Of a stretch of DNA of 64,000 bases, positions 1 to 9,352 are shown piece after piece. Position 1 is the first letter of the stretch. Every line of letters begins with the position of its first letter. This DNA comes from Fidelibacterota bacterium (lineage in GTDB: Bacteria; Pseudomonadota; Alphaproteobacteria; Rhodospirillales; Rhodospirillaceae), in the NCBI GenBank assembly GCA_947476895.1, contig CANJRX010000004.1:1-64000 (forward strand), given 5' to 3'. The position numbers were made by a program, and so were the translations under genes. The notes beneath the pieces are model-generated. The model did no database searches. It had not been told where the DNA came from and worked only from the letters and a program-made list of their open reading frames with translations.

Positions 1-81
1 AGACTTGCCCTGCGCCATCAGCACCTCGATCTGCCTTAACTTGGAAACAATCTGCTCCGCGCCTAATCCACGTCTCGCCAT
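1..81 (-). CDS. Start of an IS3-type transposase OrfA, cut by the window edge
   Basis: The reverse strand opens with ATG at 81 and reads 27 residues (MARRGLGAEQIVSKLRQIEV, then LMAQGKS) before the window ends. The GxxAEQIVxKLRQIEVLMAQGK pattern is the N-terminus of IS3-family OrfA, a helix-turn-helix protein that binds the element's ends. A strong ribosome-binding site (GAGGAGCTGAAC) sits directly before the ATG. The rest of OrfA and all of OrfB lie outside, so intactness cannot be judged. The element end should lie between 82 and 143, but I could not fix an inverted repeat there. Confidence 0.75.
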   Translation of the reverse strand, partial: MARRGLGAEQIVSKLRQIEVLMAQGKS

Positions 82-143
82 GTTCAGCTCCTCCTGTTGG
101 GGTCAATTCTCTCAAATCAACCGGTACAAAAAAAGCCGTCAGG

Positions 144-464
144 TCACTTAGGTTCCTGAGTCTTCTTATCCAGCTGTTCTAGAAGCTTGATCAAGTCTGC
201 CGGCAGCGGCTCAGACGCCACGGCATCGAACATATTGTGCAGCTTGCCCTCAAGCCAATTATCGAAGGCCGGGTTCATCTTCGCTGAAGACTCCGGACGC
301 GTGCCTGCTTCGGGCTTGGCCTGGCCGGCACGAGTCTTTGAAGGTGGTTTTTCAGTCATTACCGAACGAAACCGATCATCGATGGTGAAGCGGGCGTTAG
401 CGTCAGTGCGATGTAGTTCATCGTTAACCGCCGCAAGCGCGGCATTGACGACACCGATGTGCAT
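144..464 (-). CDS. nepR: NepR-type anti-sigma factor of the general stress response
   Basis: In the alphaproteobacterial general stress response NepR holds the EcfG sigma factor inactive until phosphorylated PhyR sequesters NepR. The 106-residue protein carries the NepR core near its C-terminus (NWLEGKLHNMFDAVASEPLP followed by ADLIKLLEQLDKK): two amphipathic helices with the conserved EPLP turn. The ATG at 464 has a good ribosome-binding site (GGAGGCGGATTACT). An internal ATG at 359 would remove a non-conserved leader but has no clear site. It lies 36 bases downstream of the sigma gene on the same strand. This reverses the usual nepR-ecfG order. No phyR is in the window. Confidence 0.85.
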   Translation of the reverse strand: MHIGVVNAALAAVNDELHRTDANARFTIDDRFRSVMTEKPPSKTRAGQAKPEAGTRPESSAKMNPAFDNWLEGKLHNMFDAVASEPLPADLIKLLEQLDKKTQEPK

Positions 465-500
465 AGTAATCCGCCTCCGCGAAGGCCCCGATCTTTACTA

Positions 501-1073
501 TTAAGACCAGGCCGCGTGACTGACTGATTCATAAGAACGGCTCTCGCGAGGAGTTTCATCAATCTCCTCCTTCGAGCCTTCCTTTGGGGCATCTTCACCC
601 ATCACGAGAGCGGCCATGCGCGCGCGTGCGCGCCACAGGCGGCTTTTGATAGTGCCGATGGAGCAACCCAACGATTCAGCGGCTTCTTCATAGCTGAGAC
701 CGCTGGCGCAGATCAGGATGAGAACTTCGCGCTGCTCGGGCTGCAGTTTACCCATGGCGTGAACCACTTCGCGCGAGAGGATGTCGTTCTCTTGAGCGCC
801 GGCACGCGACAGGAATTCTTCCGGCACATCATCAAGACGTGCGGGCTTACGCTTATTACGGCGTAGCGAGCTAATGTATTCTTTACGCAGGATTTTATAA
901 ATCCAGGCGGTAAAATTGGTGCCGATCGCAAACTGCGACTGCGCGCGCCAAGCCTTCAATGCGGTTTCCTGCAAAAGGTCTTCGGCAGCAGCACGATCGC
1001 GGGTCAACATGACGGCATAGGCCTGCAAGCGCGGCATATGGGTCAGCAACATGTCTTGAAATTGGTCTGCCAT
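501..1073 (-). CDS. ecfG: EcfG-type extracytoplasmic function sigma factor
   Basis: A 190-residue ECF sigma factor for the general stress regulon. Region 2 reads LQAYAVMLTRDRAAAEDLLQ and then GTNFTAWIYKILRKEYISSL; region 4 reads QREVLILICASGLSYEEAAE and SIGTIKSRLWRAR. Both are typical of the EcfG group. I chose ATG at 1073 because AGGAGG lies about eight bases upstream; an in-frame GTG-type start at 1094 has no such site. The C-terminal 30 residues are charged and not conserved. An EcfG-type promoter at 1117-1141 indicates autoregulation. nepR follows in the same direction. Confidence 0.9.
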   Translation of the reverse strand: MADQFQDMLLTHMPRLQAYAVMLTRDRAAAEDLLQETALKAWRAQSQFAIGTNFTAWIYKILRKEYISSLRRNKRKPARLDDVPEEFLSRAGAQENDILSREVVHAMGKLQPEQREVLILICASGLSYEEAAESLGCSIGTIKSRLWRARARMAALVMGEDAPKEGSKEEIDETPRESRSYESVSHAAWS

Positions 1074-1116
1074 CGGTTTTCCCTCCTGAACCATTACGAA
1101 ACACTGGCAGGATTAA

Positions 1117-1141
1117 AACGTCGTGTCTGAATAAATGTTCC
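1117..1141 (-). promoter_or_regulatory. EcfG-dependent promoter upstream of ecfG
   Basis: On the minus strand GGAAC (1141-1137) is followed by 16 bases and CGTT (1120-1117), the EcfG consensus GGAAC-N16/17-CGTT. The -10 element ends 44 bases before the ecfG ATG, leaving room for a short leader. Confidence 0.85.
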
Positions 1142-1260
1142 CCGAAAATACGCGCGATTTGCGCGAAAAACTCAAATTCTTTGAAAAGTTGCACACCTCA
1201 GATTTAATGATACCAAACAAAAACAACTAAAAGTCGTTAATTCCACGTCCCTGCGTTTTC

Positions 1261-1286
1261 GGAACTTTGGTTTCTGCCCCAGCGTT
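1261..1286 (+). promoter_or_regulatory. EcfG-dependent promoter upstream of a small conserved protein
   Basis: GGAAC at 1261-1265, 17 bases, CGTT at 1283-1286. Transcription would start near 1293 and run into the gene at 1330. The promoter is divergent from the ecfG promoter. Confidence 0.8.
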
Positions 1287-1329
1287 GCTCATAGGTGATC
1301 CCAGTAACGTAACAAAGGCGGACTCGCCC

Positions 1330-1542
1330 GTGACACATATACTCGACATCAAAGCTGCCAAAACCAATCCCAGCAAGTACTTCCACACCCCCAAAGAGGT
1401 GTTGATCCATCCTGAACTGAGCCGGGAAGCCAAGCTCGATATCCTGCATCAGTGGGAAGTCGATGCGCGACTGCTTTCAATGGCGGAAGAAGAAAAGCGG
1501 AATTTACGAACTCATCGAATGGACCGCCGCGGTAGTGGTTGA
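1330..1542 (+). CDS. Small conserved alphaproteobacterial protein of the stress island
   Basis: A 70-residue soluble protein of unknown biochemical role. The segment PSKYFHTPKEVLIHPELSRE followed by AKLDILHQWEVDARLLSMAE matches a widespread family of 60-80-residue alphaproteobacterial proteins (pattern: TPxEVLxxPxLSRxxKxxILxxWexDAr). The start is GTG at 1330 with AAAGGCGG upstream. Earlier in-frame codons lie inside the promoter at 1261-1286, so they cannot be the start. The EcfG promoter makes it a likely general-stress regulon member. A longer reading frame at 1463-1669 overlaps its 3' end but looks non-coding. Confidence 0.7.
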   Translation: MTHILDIKAAKTNPSKYFHTPKEVLIHPELSREAKLDILHQWEVDARLLSMAEEEKRNLRTHRMDRRGSG

Positions 1543-1727
1543 TCCTGAAGCGGGCCAGGCTTTCCTCGGCACGCAAGGCGACGAGTTTGATAGCCAGAAA
1601 GATCAGGCACTGGCGCTTGTGGGTGCTCTTATAACATTAGCGGTCACGCGCATTTTTGAGCGCAAGTGAAGTTCAGCTTCCGCGCGTAATCCATTCGCTC
1701 TACGCGTGCGCCGCAACATCTCCCGAC

Positions 1728-1753
1728 GGAACCATTGATAACGGCACCGCGTT
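1728..1753 (+). promoter_or_regulatory. EcfG-dependent promoter upstream of the BON lipoprotein
   Basis: GGAAC at 1728-1732, 17 bases, CGTT at 1750-1753. It lies 57 bases before the ATG at 1811. It is the third match to the same consensus within 640 bases. Confidence 0.8.
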
Positions 1754-1810
1754 CTATTCTCAGAACCTGATGCCTTGCTGTGAGGCGTCGCAGAGATAAG
1801 GAAGAACGCT

Positions 1811-2155
1811 ATGAACACCGTAAAACGTAATCTCATTCTCGCTTGCGCGATAATTCCGATGTCTTTCGGCATCGCTGCTTGCGGCAGCAGCTACAGCGAC
1901 GCGCGCCATGAGCAAGCTGAATACCTAAGCGATCGCGGCGAATACCTGGAAGACGCGGCGCTGACGTCGAAAGTGGCGGCTGTGATCACCGATGACCGCA
2001 TGCTCGCGAACTCGAAAATTCATGTGCGCACTTATGGAAATACTGTGCATCTCACGGGCTACGTGAATTCACGTTCCGATGCCATTCACGCTGAAGACTT
2101 GGCGCTAGAAGTGCCCGGCGTGCGCCGCGTCGATAACGACCTGTTTGTGCAGTAA
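1811..2155 (+). CDS. BON-domain lipoprotein (OsmY-like)
   Basis: A 114-residue envelope protein. The N-terminal signal ends in a lipobox (GIAAC), so the mature protein should be lipid-anchored at Cys24. Residues about 47-114 form one BON domain (ALTSKVAAVITDDRMLANSK, then VHLTGYVNSRSDAIHAEDLA and VPGVRRVDNDLFV). BON domains bind membranes or envelope polymers and are typical of osmotic and stationary-phase stress proteins. OsmY has two BON domains; this has one. Ribosome-binding site AAGGAAG precedes the ATG. Control by the EcfG promoter at 1728-1753 is the likely mode of regulation. Confidence 0.85.
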   Translation: MNTVKRNLILACAIIPMSFGIAACGSSYSDARHEQAEYLSDRGEYLEDAALTSKVAAVITDDRMLANSKIHVRTYGNTVHLTGYVNSRSDAIHAEDLALEVPGVRRVDNDLFVQ

Positions 2156-2161
2156 AACTGC

Positions 2162-4099
2162 TTAAGCCGTCGGCGTCGTATCCTCAGGAACGCGGTAGCC
2201 CATAAGCATGCCGCGTTCCTCGAGTTGCCGTAGAATATAAGCCGCAGCTTCTTCCGCCGTCATCTGAGTCGTGTCCACCCGCACTTCAGGGTTCTCAGGT
2301 TTTTCATAGGGCGAGCTGATGCCCGTGAAATTCTGGATCTGGCCCGCGCGGGCCTTTTTATAAAGTCCTTTGGGATCGCGCTTCTCGGCTTCCTCCAAAG
2401 GCGTATCGACAAACACTTCTAAAAACTCGTCGTGTTCCAGAAGGTCGCGGGCGAGGCGACGCTCGGCGCGGAAGGGTGAGATAAATGAGACCAGCGTAAT
2501 CAAGCCGGCATCGACCATGAGTTTGGAAACCTCGGCGACGCGGCGGATATTTTCAACGCGGTCGGTATCGGCAAAGCCGAGATCGCGGTTAAGGCCGTGG
2601 CGCACATTGTCGCCGTCCAACATGTAGGTATGGCGGCCCAAGGCATAGAGCTGCTTTTCTACCAAGTTGGCGATGGTGGATTTTCCTGACCCAGAAAGCC
2701 CGGTGAACCATAGAACGCAGGCTTTCTGGCCCTTCAACGCAGCCCGCACGCCTTTGTCTACATCCACGGCCTGCCAGTGAATGTTCTGCGCGCGGCGCAG
2801 GGGGAACTGGATCATGCCGGCCGCCACCGTCGCATTGGTCATGCGGTCGATGAGAATGAAGCCGCCGGTATCCTTGTTGTCACTGTAGGCGTCGAACGGA
2901 ATCGCCTGATCGACACTCATGTTGACGCTGGCGATCTCGTTAAGATCAAGGCTCTTGGCCGCCAGGTGTTCCAGCGTATTGACGTTGACCTTGTGCTTGA
3001 TCTCCGTGACCGACGCCGAAATCACGCGGGCACCGATCTTCAGCCAATAGGGGCGGCCCGGCAGCAGCGCGCTGTCACTCATCCACACGAGTGTGGCATT
3101 GAATTGATCAGCGACCCCGGCCAACGCATCAGCGCCTGCCAGCAAATCACCGCGGCTGATATCGATTTCATCTTTTAGGGTGATCGTCACCGACTGGCCG
3201 GCGATGGCTTCCTGCAAGTCGCCGTCTTTGGTGACGATACGCTCCACTTTGCTTTCGCGCGCCGAAGGTAAAGCCCGCACGCGGTCGCCGGGACGGATCA
3301 CGCCGCTGGTGATCTGGCCGGAGAAGCCGCGGAAATCCAAATCGGGACGATTGACCCATTGCACCCACATGCGGAACGGCGCGGAGCGCACGTCGTCGGC
3401 AATCTCCACCGTTTCCAGGTGGTGCATGAGCGTGGGGCCTTTGTACCAGGGCGTCGCATCGCTCTTTTCGGTGATGTTGTCGCCCTTTAGGCCCGAGATC
3501 GGGATGGCGAGAATGTTCTCAAAACCAATCTGTTTGGCGAAGGCGCGGTAGTCGGCGACAATTTTGTCGAAGGTCTCTTGCGAATAGCCGACCAGGTCCA
3601 TCTTATTGATGGCCAGGACCACGTTCTTGATGCCGATCAGCGATACCAGGAACGAATGGCGGCGGGTTTGCACCAGCACGCCTTTGCGCGCATCCATCAG
3701 AATCACGGCAAGGTCAGCCGTCGAGGCGCCCGTCACCATGTTGCGGGTGTACTGCTCATGACCGGGAGTATCGGCGACGATGAACTTGCGTTTGTCGGTC
3801 GAGAAGAAGCGGTAGGCGACATCGATCGTGATGCCTTGTTCGCGCTCGGCGGCGAGGCCGTCTACCAGCAGCGCGAAATCGATCTCGCCGCCTTGTGTGC
3901 CGACTTTCTTTGAATCGCTTTCGAGGGCTGCGAGCTGGTCCTCGAAGATCATTTTGGAATCGTACAGCAGGCGGCCGATCAGGGTCGACTTGCCGTCATC
4001 CACACTGCCGCAGGTAATGAACCGCAGCAGGCCTTTGTTTTGGTGGACCTGCAGGTATTCGAGAATGTCTTTTTCGATGAGGTCGGAAACGTGGGCCAT
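2162..4099 (-). CDS. cysNC: Bifunctional sulfate adenylyltransferase GTPase subunit / APS kinase (CysN-CysC fusion)
   Basis: A 645-residue cytoplasmic enzyme. The N-terminal two thirds are the CysN GTPase, which couples GTP hydrolysis to APS formation by CysD: P-loop [20 protein letters not shown] and NKMDL. From about residue 455 follows APS kinase with its own P-loop (GLSGSGKST) and the SPFRAERR segment; it phosphorylates APS to PAPS. The fusion is common in Alphaproteobacteria (as in NodQ). The gene starts one base inside the cysD stop (TAATG), so the two are translationally coupled. The reductase at 9845 looks APS-specific, so the kinase product may serve sulfation rather than reduction. 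Confidence 0.95.
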   Translation of the reverse strand: MAHVSDLIEKDILEYLQVHQNKGLLRFITCGSVDDGKSTLIGRLLYDSKMIFEDQLAALESDSKKVGTQGGEIDFALLVDGLAAEREQGITIDVAYRFFSTDKRKFIVADTPGHEQYTRNMVTGASTADLAVILMDARKGVLVQTRRHSFLVSLIGIKNVVLAINKMDLVGYSQETFDKIVADYRAFAKQIGFENILAIPISGLKGDNITEKSDATPWYKGPTLMHHLETVEIADDVRSAPFRMWVQWVNRPDLDFRGFSGQITSGVIRPGDRVRALPSARESKVERIVTKDGDLQEAIAGQSVTITLKDEIDISRGDLLAGADALAGVADQFNATLVWMSDSALLPGRPYWLKIGARVISASVTEIKHKVNVNTLEHLAAKSLDLNEIASVNMSVDQAIPFDAYSDNKDTGGFILIDRMTNATVAAGMIQFPLRRAQNIHWQAVDVDKGVRAALKGQKACVLWFTGLSGSGKSTIANLVEKQLYALGRHTYMLDGDNVRHGLNRDLGFADTDRVENIRRVAEVSKLMVDAGLITLVSFISPFRAERRLARDLLEHDEFLEVFVDTPLEEAEKRDPKGLYKKARAGQIQNFTGISSPYEKPENPEVRVDTTQMTAEEAAAYILRQLEERGMLMGYRVPEDTTPTA

Positions 4100-5001
4100 T
4101 AGAAGTAGCCCTCTTGTTTCTTCTTTTCCATCGATGCCGATTGATCATGGTCGATCATGCGGCCCTGACGCTCGGAACTCTTGGTCAGCAGCATTTCCTG
4201 AATAATATCGGGCAGCGTGGCGGCAGTGCTTTCAACCGCGCCGGTCAGCGGGTAGCAGCCCAGGGTGCGGAACCGCACGCTTTTCATCATCGGCTTTTCG
4301 CCGGGAAGTAGCGGCATACGCTCGTCATCGACTATAATCAGCGTGCCGCCGCGTTCGACGACAGGGCGCACGGCTGAATAGTACAACGGCACAATCGGGA
4401 TTTTTTCCAGATAGATGTATTGCCAGATGTCCAACTCGGTCCAGTTAGAGATCGGAAACACACGGATGCTCTCGCCCTTGTGCTTCTTGGCGTTATAGAG
4501 GTGCCAAAGTTCGGGGCGTTGCTGCTTCGGGTCCCAGCGATGCTGCGCCGAGCGGAACGAAAAGATGCGTTCCTTGGCGCGGGATTTTTCTTCGTCGCGG
4601 CGCGCACCGCCGAAGGCCGCGTCGAATTTGTATTTGTCGAGCGCCTGCTTCAACCCTTCGGTCTTCCACATATCGGTATGCAGGGCCGAGCCGTGGTCGA
4701 ACGGGTTGATGTTCTTGGCCATGGCTTCCGGGTTCTTATGGACCAGAAGCTCAAAGCCCAGTTCCTTCGCCATGCGTTCGCGCATTTCGTACATGGCTTT
4801 GAACTTCCATGTCGTATCGACGTGCAGCAGCGGAAAGGGCGGCTTCGAAGGATAGAACGCCTTGGCGGCTAAATGCAGCATCACGGCGCTGTCTTTGCCG
4901 ATGGAATACAGCATCACCGGGTTGTCGCACTCGGCGACAACTTCCCGCATGATATGGATGCTCTCCGCCTCGAGCCGCTGGAGATTATTCAACGCCGTCA
5001 T
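4099..5001 (-). CDS. cysD: Sulfate adenylyltransferase subunit 2
   Basis: The 300-residue catalytic subunit of ATP sulfurylase makes APS from sulfate and ATP with CysN. The PP-loop motif is present ([20 protein letters not shown]), as are [20 protein letters not shown] and the C-terminal [12 protein letters not shown] segment. Length is normal. It is the first gene of the cysD-cysNC operon. The 230 bases upstream (5002-5231) must hold its promoter; I see no clear operator there. Confidence 0.95.
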   Translation of the reverse strand: MTALNNLQRLEAESIHIMREVVAECDNPVMLYSIGKDSAVMLHLAAKAFYPSKPPFPLLHVDTTWKFKAMYEMRERMAKELGFELLVHKNPEAMAKNINPFDHGSALHTDMWKTEGLKQALDKYKFDAAFGGARRDEEKSRAKERIFSFRSAQHRWDPKQQRPELWHLYNAKKHKGESIRVFPISNWTELDIWQYIYLEKIPIVPLYYSAVRPVVERGGTLIIVDDERMPLLPGEKPMMKSVRFRTLGCYPLTGAVESTAATLPDIIQEMLLTKSSERQGRMIDHDQSASMEKKKQEGYF

Positions 5002-5231
5002 CGGTCTTCACTTTTTCGATTAAAGTCACGCCAAGCGGCCCCGTGATGCGAAAGCGAGCGCCCCGGGGCTGGGTCCTTTTGATCGGATTGATCTCGTGGC
5101 TGCAGTATTGCTGGCCTTGAAGCACAACACGACGGGGGCAGCTTTAAAACCCGACCCCGTAAGGCTTTAGGCATATGAATTGTTTGCCAATTCCGCGCTT
5201 CAGGAGAAGAAATATCCCCGCGAGCCGAGAC

Positions 5232-6236
5232 CTAACGTAAACGAGGTGCGTACATCAGGCCGCCGTCGGTCCACAGCCGGTTGGGGCCGCGGTCGAGTTT
5301 GATGGGGCTGCCCGCACCGACGTTGCGGTCATACACCTCGCCGTAGTTGCCCACGGTTTTAATGATGTCGCGGGCCCAGGTTTCTTTCAGGCCCAGCGCT
5401 GCGCCATTGCCTGGAACGACACCTAGAAATTGCCTGATCTCAGCGTCTTCGCGCAGCGCATCCACGTTCTGCGACGTGATGCCGTATTCCTCGGCCACGA
5501 TCATCGCAAAGATGCTCCAGCGCACTATTTCGAAGAACTGATCGTCGCCCTGGCGCACCAGGGGCGCTAGGGGTTCTTTCGAGATCATCTGCGCCAGAAT
5601 GTCATAAGTTTCGACGCCGCCTTTCATAGCGACGCGCCACGCAGCAATCATTGAAACATCGGCCGAAAACGCAACGCAGCGCCCTGCTGCCAGAGCCTGA
5701 TCGAGTTGGGGTGCGTTCTTCACCGGCACGGGCGTGACGGTTACATTCTGCGCCGTAAAGTACGACGTCATCGTTTCAGCGTGCAGCTCTTGGTCATGCA
5801 CGCAGACAGCTTTACCGGCGAGTTGTTTAGGGTCGGTCACATCGCTTTTGCGCGGCACGAGGAATCCCTGGCCGTCATAAAATGTGATCGGTCCGAACAT
5901 CAGGCCATTGCTCGTTGCCCGCGTCAGCGACCAGGTGATGCGCCGCGCGACGATATCCATCTCGTCGGACTCTTTGAGCTGCGCAACGTTCTGCGCCATG
6001 ACGAATTTGACCTTGTCGGGGTCGCCAAATATGGCCGCGGCTACGGCCCGGCAGATGTCCACATCCATGCCGTGGTAACGGCCGGCGTTATCCGTCGCAG
6101 CGAAGCCCGCAACGACCGGCCAGACACCGCAGGCCACCGCCCCGCGCGCGCGTATCGTCTCAAGACGGCTGGCGTGTGCAAAGCTGGGCCAGGATATGGC
6201 CAAAACGATAGCAATCCATCGCAACGCTTGTTTCAC
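5232..6236 (-). CDS. Periplasmic amino-acid-binding protein (SBP family 3, AapJ-like)
   Basis: A 334-residue solute-binding protein. The GTG start at 6236 gives a clean signal peptide (VKQALRWIAIVLAISWPSFA, then HA); the frame stays open further upstream but without a sensible start. The mature protein has the AapJ signature order: RLETIRARGAVACGV, GMDVDICRAVAAAIFGDPDK, ITWSLTRATSNGLMF, FYDGQGFLV. AapJ-type proteins deliver amino acids to ABC permeases. No permease or ATPase gene is adjacent, so it is an orphan here. Its position between cysD and the cys/siroheme operon suggests, but does not show, a sulfur-containing ligand. Confidence 0.8.
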   Translation of the reverse strand: MKQALRWIAIVLAISWPSFAHASRLETIRARGAVACGVWPVVAGFAATDNAGRYHGMDVDICRAVAAAIFGDPDKVKFVMAQNVAQLKESDEMDIVARRITWSLTRATSNGLMFGPITFYDGQGFLVPRKSDVTDPKQLAGKAVCVHDQELHAETMTSYFTAQNVTVTPVPVKNAPQLDQALAAGRCVAFSADVSMIAAWRVAMKGGVETYDILAQMISKEPLAPLVRQGDDQFFEIVRWSIFAMIVAEEYGITSQNVDALREDAEIRQFLGVVPGNGAALGLKETWARDIIKTVGNYGEVYDRNVGAGSPIKLDRGPNRLWTDGGLMYAPRLR

Positions 6237-6554
6237 GGGTATCTCGTTCAGTGGTTCTGGTCGCCATCGTACAGCGATAGGCGCTATCCCCAAATAAAAC
6301 CTGAGATTTTGGCCGTTTTATGGGAGTCTCCCGCTAGCCCAAAACGCCGAGAGCGGGGTGGCAAAAAGTAGAAGTTTCTTCTTTTCCCGGCCTAAGACGT
6401 AGGCGAACGTTGTCCGGAACCCTAGGGATACTTCGGGAAGGGGAGAAGATTGTTTCTTCCGTGAGCCTTTTCGCTAATCTGTACCCGCTCGCGATGGTAG
6501 CCGGACCCGCATAAAGGGCGGCTAACCCCACGCATCTCAGAAAAAGGACAGACC

Positions 6555-7361
6555 GTGAGCAGCTTGGATCTTCTTTTCGGCACCGCTTCCGGCGGTGTCA
6601 AAAATGGTGGCACCCGCAAGGTGACGCTGGTCGGCGCAGGCCCCGGCGACCCGGGTCTTTTGACGCGTAAAGGTTACGACGCGATTGTGACCGCGGACGT
6701 GGTGTTTTTCGACGCACTGGTGTCGCCGGAAATCGTCGACCTGTTGCCGGTGCATGCGCGCTGCATCTATGTCGGAAAGCCGTGCAAGTCCGTCGCCATT
6801 TCGCAGGACGATATTATCGATCAACTCATCGCGGCTGCGAAGCCCGGCTTGCGTGTTGTTCGCCTCAAAGGCGGCGACCCGATGGTCTTCGGCCGCGCCG
6901 CTGAAGAAATTCTCGCTCTGCGTGAAGCCGGCGTTGAAGTCGATGTGGTGCCCGGCATCACGTCCGCCAGCGGTGCTGCAGCCTCGACCGGCATCTCGCT
7001 GACACACCGTGATTACGCGGCGCAGGTTTCATTTGTCACCGCGGCGCGCCGCGAAGGTGAACTTGCCGACGTCAAAGGCTTGGCGGGCACCGGCAAGACG
7101 CTGGTGGTTTACATGGGCATCGCCCGCGCGCGCGCGCTCAGCGAAGCGCTGCAGGCCGACGGCGTAGATGCGTTGCTGCCCATCGCTATCGTCGAGAATG
7201 CCACGCGCGCCGATGAGCGTGTGATTATAACAACCGTGGCCGATCTGCCTAAAGCAATCGCAGGCAACGACGTGCGCAGCCCGGCGCTGTTTATCGTTGG
7301 TGAAGTGGTTTGCACCTATGTGCCGGCCGACGTCTCCGCCGACGCTGCCGCGCGCGCCTAA
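6555..7361 (+). CDS. cobA: Uroporphyrinogen-III C-methyltransferase
   Basis: A 268-residue SAM-dependent methyltransferase that converts uroporphyrinogen III to precorrin-2, the branch to siroheme. Visible signatures are VTLVGAGPGDPGLLTRKGYD, the VRLKGGDPMVFGRAAEE loop and VVPGITSASGAAASTGISLT. It has only the methyltransferase domain; the dehydrogenase step is encoded separately at 12330. Start is GTG at 6555 with AAAAAGGACAG upstream. It heads an operon running to 12962. The 260 bases before it contain no gene and should hold divergent promoters for it and the binding-protein gene. Confidence 0.92.
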   Translation: MSSLDLLFGTASGGVKNGGTRKVTLVGAGPGDPGLLTRKGYDAIVTADVVFFDALVSPEIVDLLPVHARCIYVGKPCKSVAISQDDIIDQLIAAAKPGLRVVRLKGGDPMVFGRAAEEILALREAGVEVDVVPGITSASGAAASTGISLTHRDYAAQVSFVTAARREGELADVKGLAGTGKTLVVYMGIARARALSEALQADGVDALLPIAIVENATRADERVIITTVADLPKAIAGNDVRSPALFIVGEVVCTYVPADVSADAAARA

Positions 7362-7371
7362 GGAACACATC

Positions 7372-7689
7372 ATGGCGCAAGTTAAGTCCCAGACCAAAGT
7401 GCTGACTGCCAATCGTCTGCGTAATGGCGAGACGGTGTATTACACGCCTGCCGGAACGTGGTCGCTTTATGTGACCGAAGCCAAGGTGTCGACTACGCCT
7501 GAAGAGGCCGAAGCACTCGCGAAAATTGGTGCAGATGCTTATGCCGCCAATCAGGTGATTGACGTTGCCGTGATCGACGTGGCCCCTGGCAGCGAAGTCA
7601 AACCAACCCATATTCGGGAAGTCATCCGTGCGACCGGGCCGACCGTCCGAACCGATCTCAACAAGCCCGTTGCGCCGCCACAAAGGTGA
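7372..7689 (+). CDS. DUF2849 protein of the sulfite-reduction operon
   Basis: A 105-residue protein matching the DUF2849 family, which is regularly found between cobA/cysG and cysI in Alphaproteobacteria. It opens LTANRLRNGETVYYTPAGTW and continues with a short beta-rich segment. There is no signal peptide, membrane segment or cofactor motif. The ATG at 7372 follows AAGGAACACATC. It ends four bases before the cysI GTG. Its biochemical role is unknown; the constant linkage suggests help in sulfite reductase assembly or electron supply. Confidence 0.8.
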   Translation: MAQVKSQTKVLTANRLRNGETVYYTPAGTWSLYVTEAKVSTTPEEAEALAKIGADAYAANQVIDVAVIDVAPGSEVKPTHIREVIRATGPTVRTDLNKPVAPPQR

Positions 7690-7693
7690 TCTC

Positions 7694-9352
7694 GTGTATA
7701 TCTACGATCAATTCGACCATACCATTACCCGCGAGCGGGTCGCCGAGTTCAGCCAGCAGGTGGTGCGCCGCCTGATTGGTGAGCTGTCGGAAGATCAATT
7801 CCGTCCCTTACGCCTGATGAACGGCCTGTATCTGCAATTGCATGCCTACATGCTGCGCGTTGCGGTTCCTTACGGCACGCTCTCGAGCAAACAGCTGCAC
7901 AAGCTAGCCGATATCGCCAAGAAGTACGACCGCGATTACGCGCACTTCACCACGCGCCAGAATCTGCAATACAACTGGATTAAGCTGGAGCAGGTGCCTG
8001 ACTTGTTGGCTGAATTGGCCAGCGTCGAGATGCATGCCAACCAGACCTCCGGCAATTGCATTCGCAATGTGACGGCCGATCAATTCGCCGGCGTGGCCGG
8101 TGATGAAGTTGAAGATCCGCGCATTATCTCGGAAGTGATCCGCCAGTGGTCCACGTTCCACCCGGAATTCTCGTTCCTGCCGCGTAAATTCAAGTTCGCC
8201 TTGACGGGTGCTGCAAAAGATCGCGCCGCTATTCAGTTCCACGATATCGGCATCCAGATCGTCAAGAACGATGCTGGCGAAATCGGTTACGCCATTTACG
8301 TCGGCGGCGGCATGGGTCGTACGCCGGTCGTGGCGCCCTTGATTAAGCCGTTCGTCGCGCGCTCTGAGTTGCTGTCCTACTTGGAGGCCTGCTTGCGCGT
8401 TTACAACCTGCATGGCCGCCGCGACAATATGTACAAAGCCCGGATCAAAATCCTGGTGCGCGACTTAGGCCCGGCAGAATACGCCCGCCAGGTCGAAGAA
8501 ATGTGGCCCATGACCCGCGCCGCTGGCGTTGATGTGCCCGCGAGCGAAGTTGCGCGCATCGAAGCGTTCTTTGTGCCGCCGGTTTACGAAAAGATTGCCG
8601 AGCCGGTCGCGTCCTTCGTCGCTGCCAAGGCCAAAAGCAGCGCGTTCGCCCGCTGGGTGGAAACCAACGTACATCCGCACAAGGCCGCCGGTTACGGCGC
8701 CGTGACGATTTCGCTGAAGCCCATTGGTGGTATCCCCGGCGATGCGTCCAGCGCGCAGATGCATGCCATCGCCGATTTAGCCGACGCTTACAGCTTGGGC
8801 GAGGTGCGTGTCACGCACGTGCAGAACGTGGTGCTGCCCAACGTTAAGCAAACGGACCTGTTTGCCGTGTGGCAGAAGCTGGGTGAAATCGGTTTTGCCG
8901 ATGGCAACATCGGCCTTGTGACAGACATCATCGCTTGCCCGGGCTTGGATTATTGCTCGCTGGCGAATGCGCGTTCGATCCCCGTGGCGCAGAAACTGAG
9001 CACGTGGTTTGGCGATCTGGATCGCCAGCACAACATCGGGCCGCTGCAGATCAAGATTTCGGGCTGCATCAACGCCTGCGGTCACCATCATGCCGGGCAC
9101 ATCGGCATTCTCGGCGTCGATAAAGCGGGCGTGGAATTTTATCAGATCACATTGGGCGGCGCGGGTGACGAGAAGGCCAGCATCGGTCAGCTGTTGGGTC
9201 CGGGCTTCGCCGGAGAAGATATTGTTGGCGCGGTCGATAAGGTGGTGAACACCTATCTCGATCTTCGCCAATCGCCGGCTGAGACCTTTATTGAAGCCTA
9301 TCGCCGCGTTGGTCCCACCCCGTTCAAGGAGAGCCTCTATGGCCGTCGTTGA
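7694..9352 (+). CDS. cysI: Sulfite reductase hemoprotein (siroheme/[4Fe-4S])
   Basis: A 552-residue assimilatory sulfite reductase (nitrite/sulfite reductase family), six-electron reduction of sulfite to sulfide. The four cluster ligands are visible as C415-x5-C421 (CPGLDYC) and C458-x3-C462 (GCINACGHHH), which bind the [4Fe-4S] cluster bridged to siroheme. Substrate and siroheme arginine segments (HFTTRQNLQ, NQTSGNCIRN) are present. The GTG start at 7694 has AAAGGTGA upstream. No flavoprotein CysJ lies nearby, so the electron donor may be ferredoxin or a distant flavoprotein. It overlaps the next gene by 14 bases. Confidence 0.93.
   Translation: MYIYDQFDHTITRERVAEFSQQVVRRLIGELSEDQFRPLRLMNGLYLQLHAYMLRVAVPYGTLSSKQLHKLADIAKKYDRDYAHFTTRQNLQYNWIKLEQVPDLLAELASVEMHANQTSGNCIRNVTADQFAGVAGDEVEDPRIISEVIRQWSTFHPEFSFLPRKFKFALTGAAKDRAAIQFHDIGIQIVKNDAGEIGYAIYVGGGMGRTPVVAPLIKPFVARSELLSYLEACLRVYNLHGRRDNMYKARIKILVRDLGPAEYARQVEEMWPMTRAAGVDVPASEVARIEAFFVPPVYEKIAEPVASFVAAKAKSSAFARWVETNVHPHKAAGYGAVTISLKPIGGIPGDASSAQMHAIADLADAYSLGEVRVTHVQNVVLPNVKQTDLFAVWQKLGEIGFADGNIGLVTDIIACPGLDYCSLANARSIPVAQKLSTWFGDLDRQHNIGPLQIKISGCINACGHHHAGHIGILGVDKAGVEFYQITLGGAGDEKASIGQLLGPGFAGEDIVGAVDKVVNTYLDLRQSPAETFIEAYRRVGPTPFKESLYGRR

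Noticed and set aside
82-143. Terminal inverted repeat of the IS3-type element
   Set aside because: Only one end is in the window and no convincing repeat or target duplication can be paired.
1463-1669. 68-residue frame overlapping the small stress protein, with a hydrophobic C-terminus
   Set aside because: No ribosome-binding site, no family resemblance and no sign that it continues the small protein by frameshift.
7694-9352. Nitrite reductase as an alternative to sulfite reductase
   Set aside because: The family is shared, but the operon with cysH, DUF934, DUF2849 and siroheme genes favours sulfite; no nitrate genes are near.
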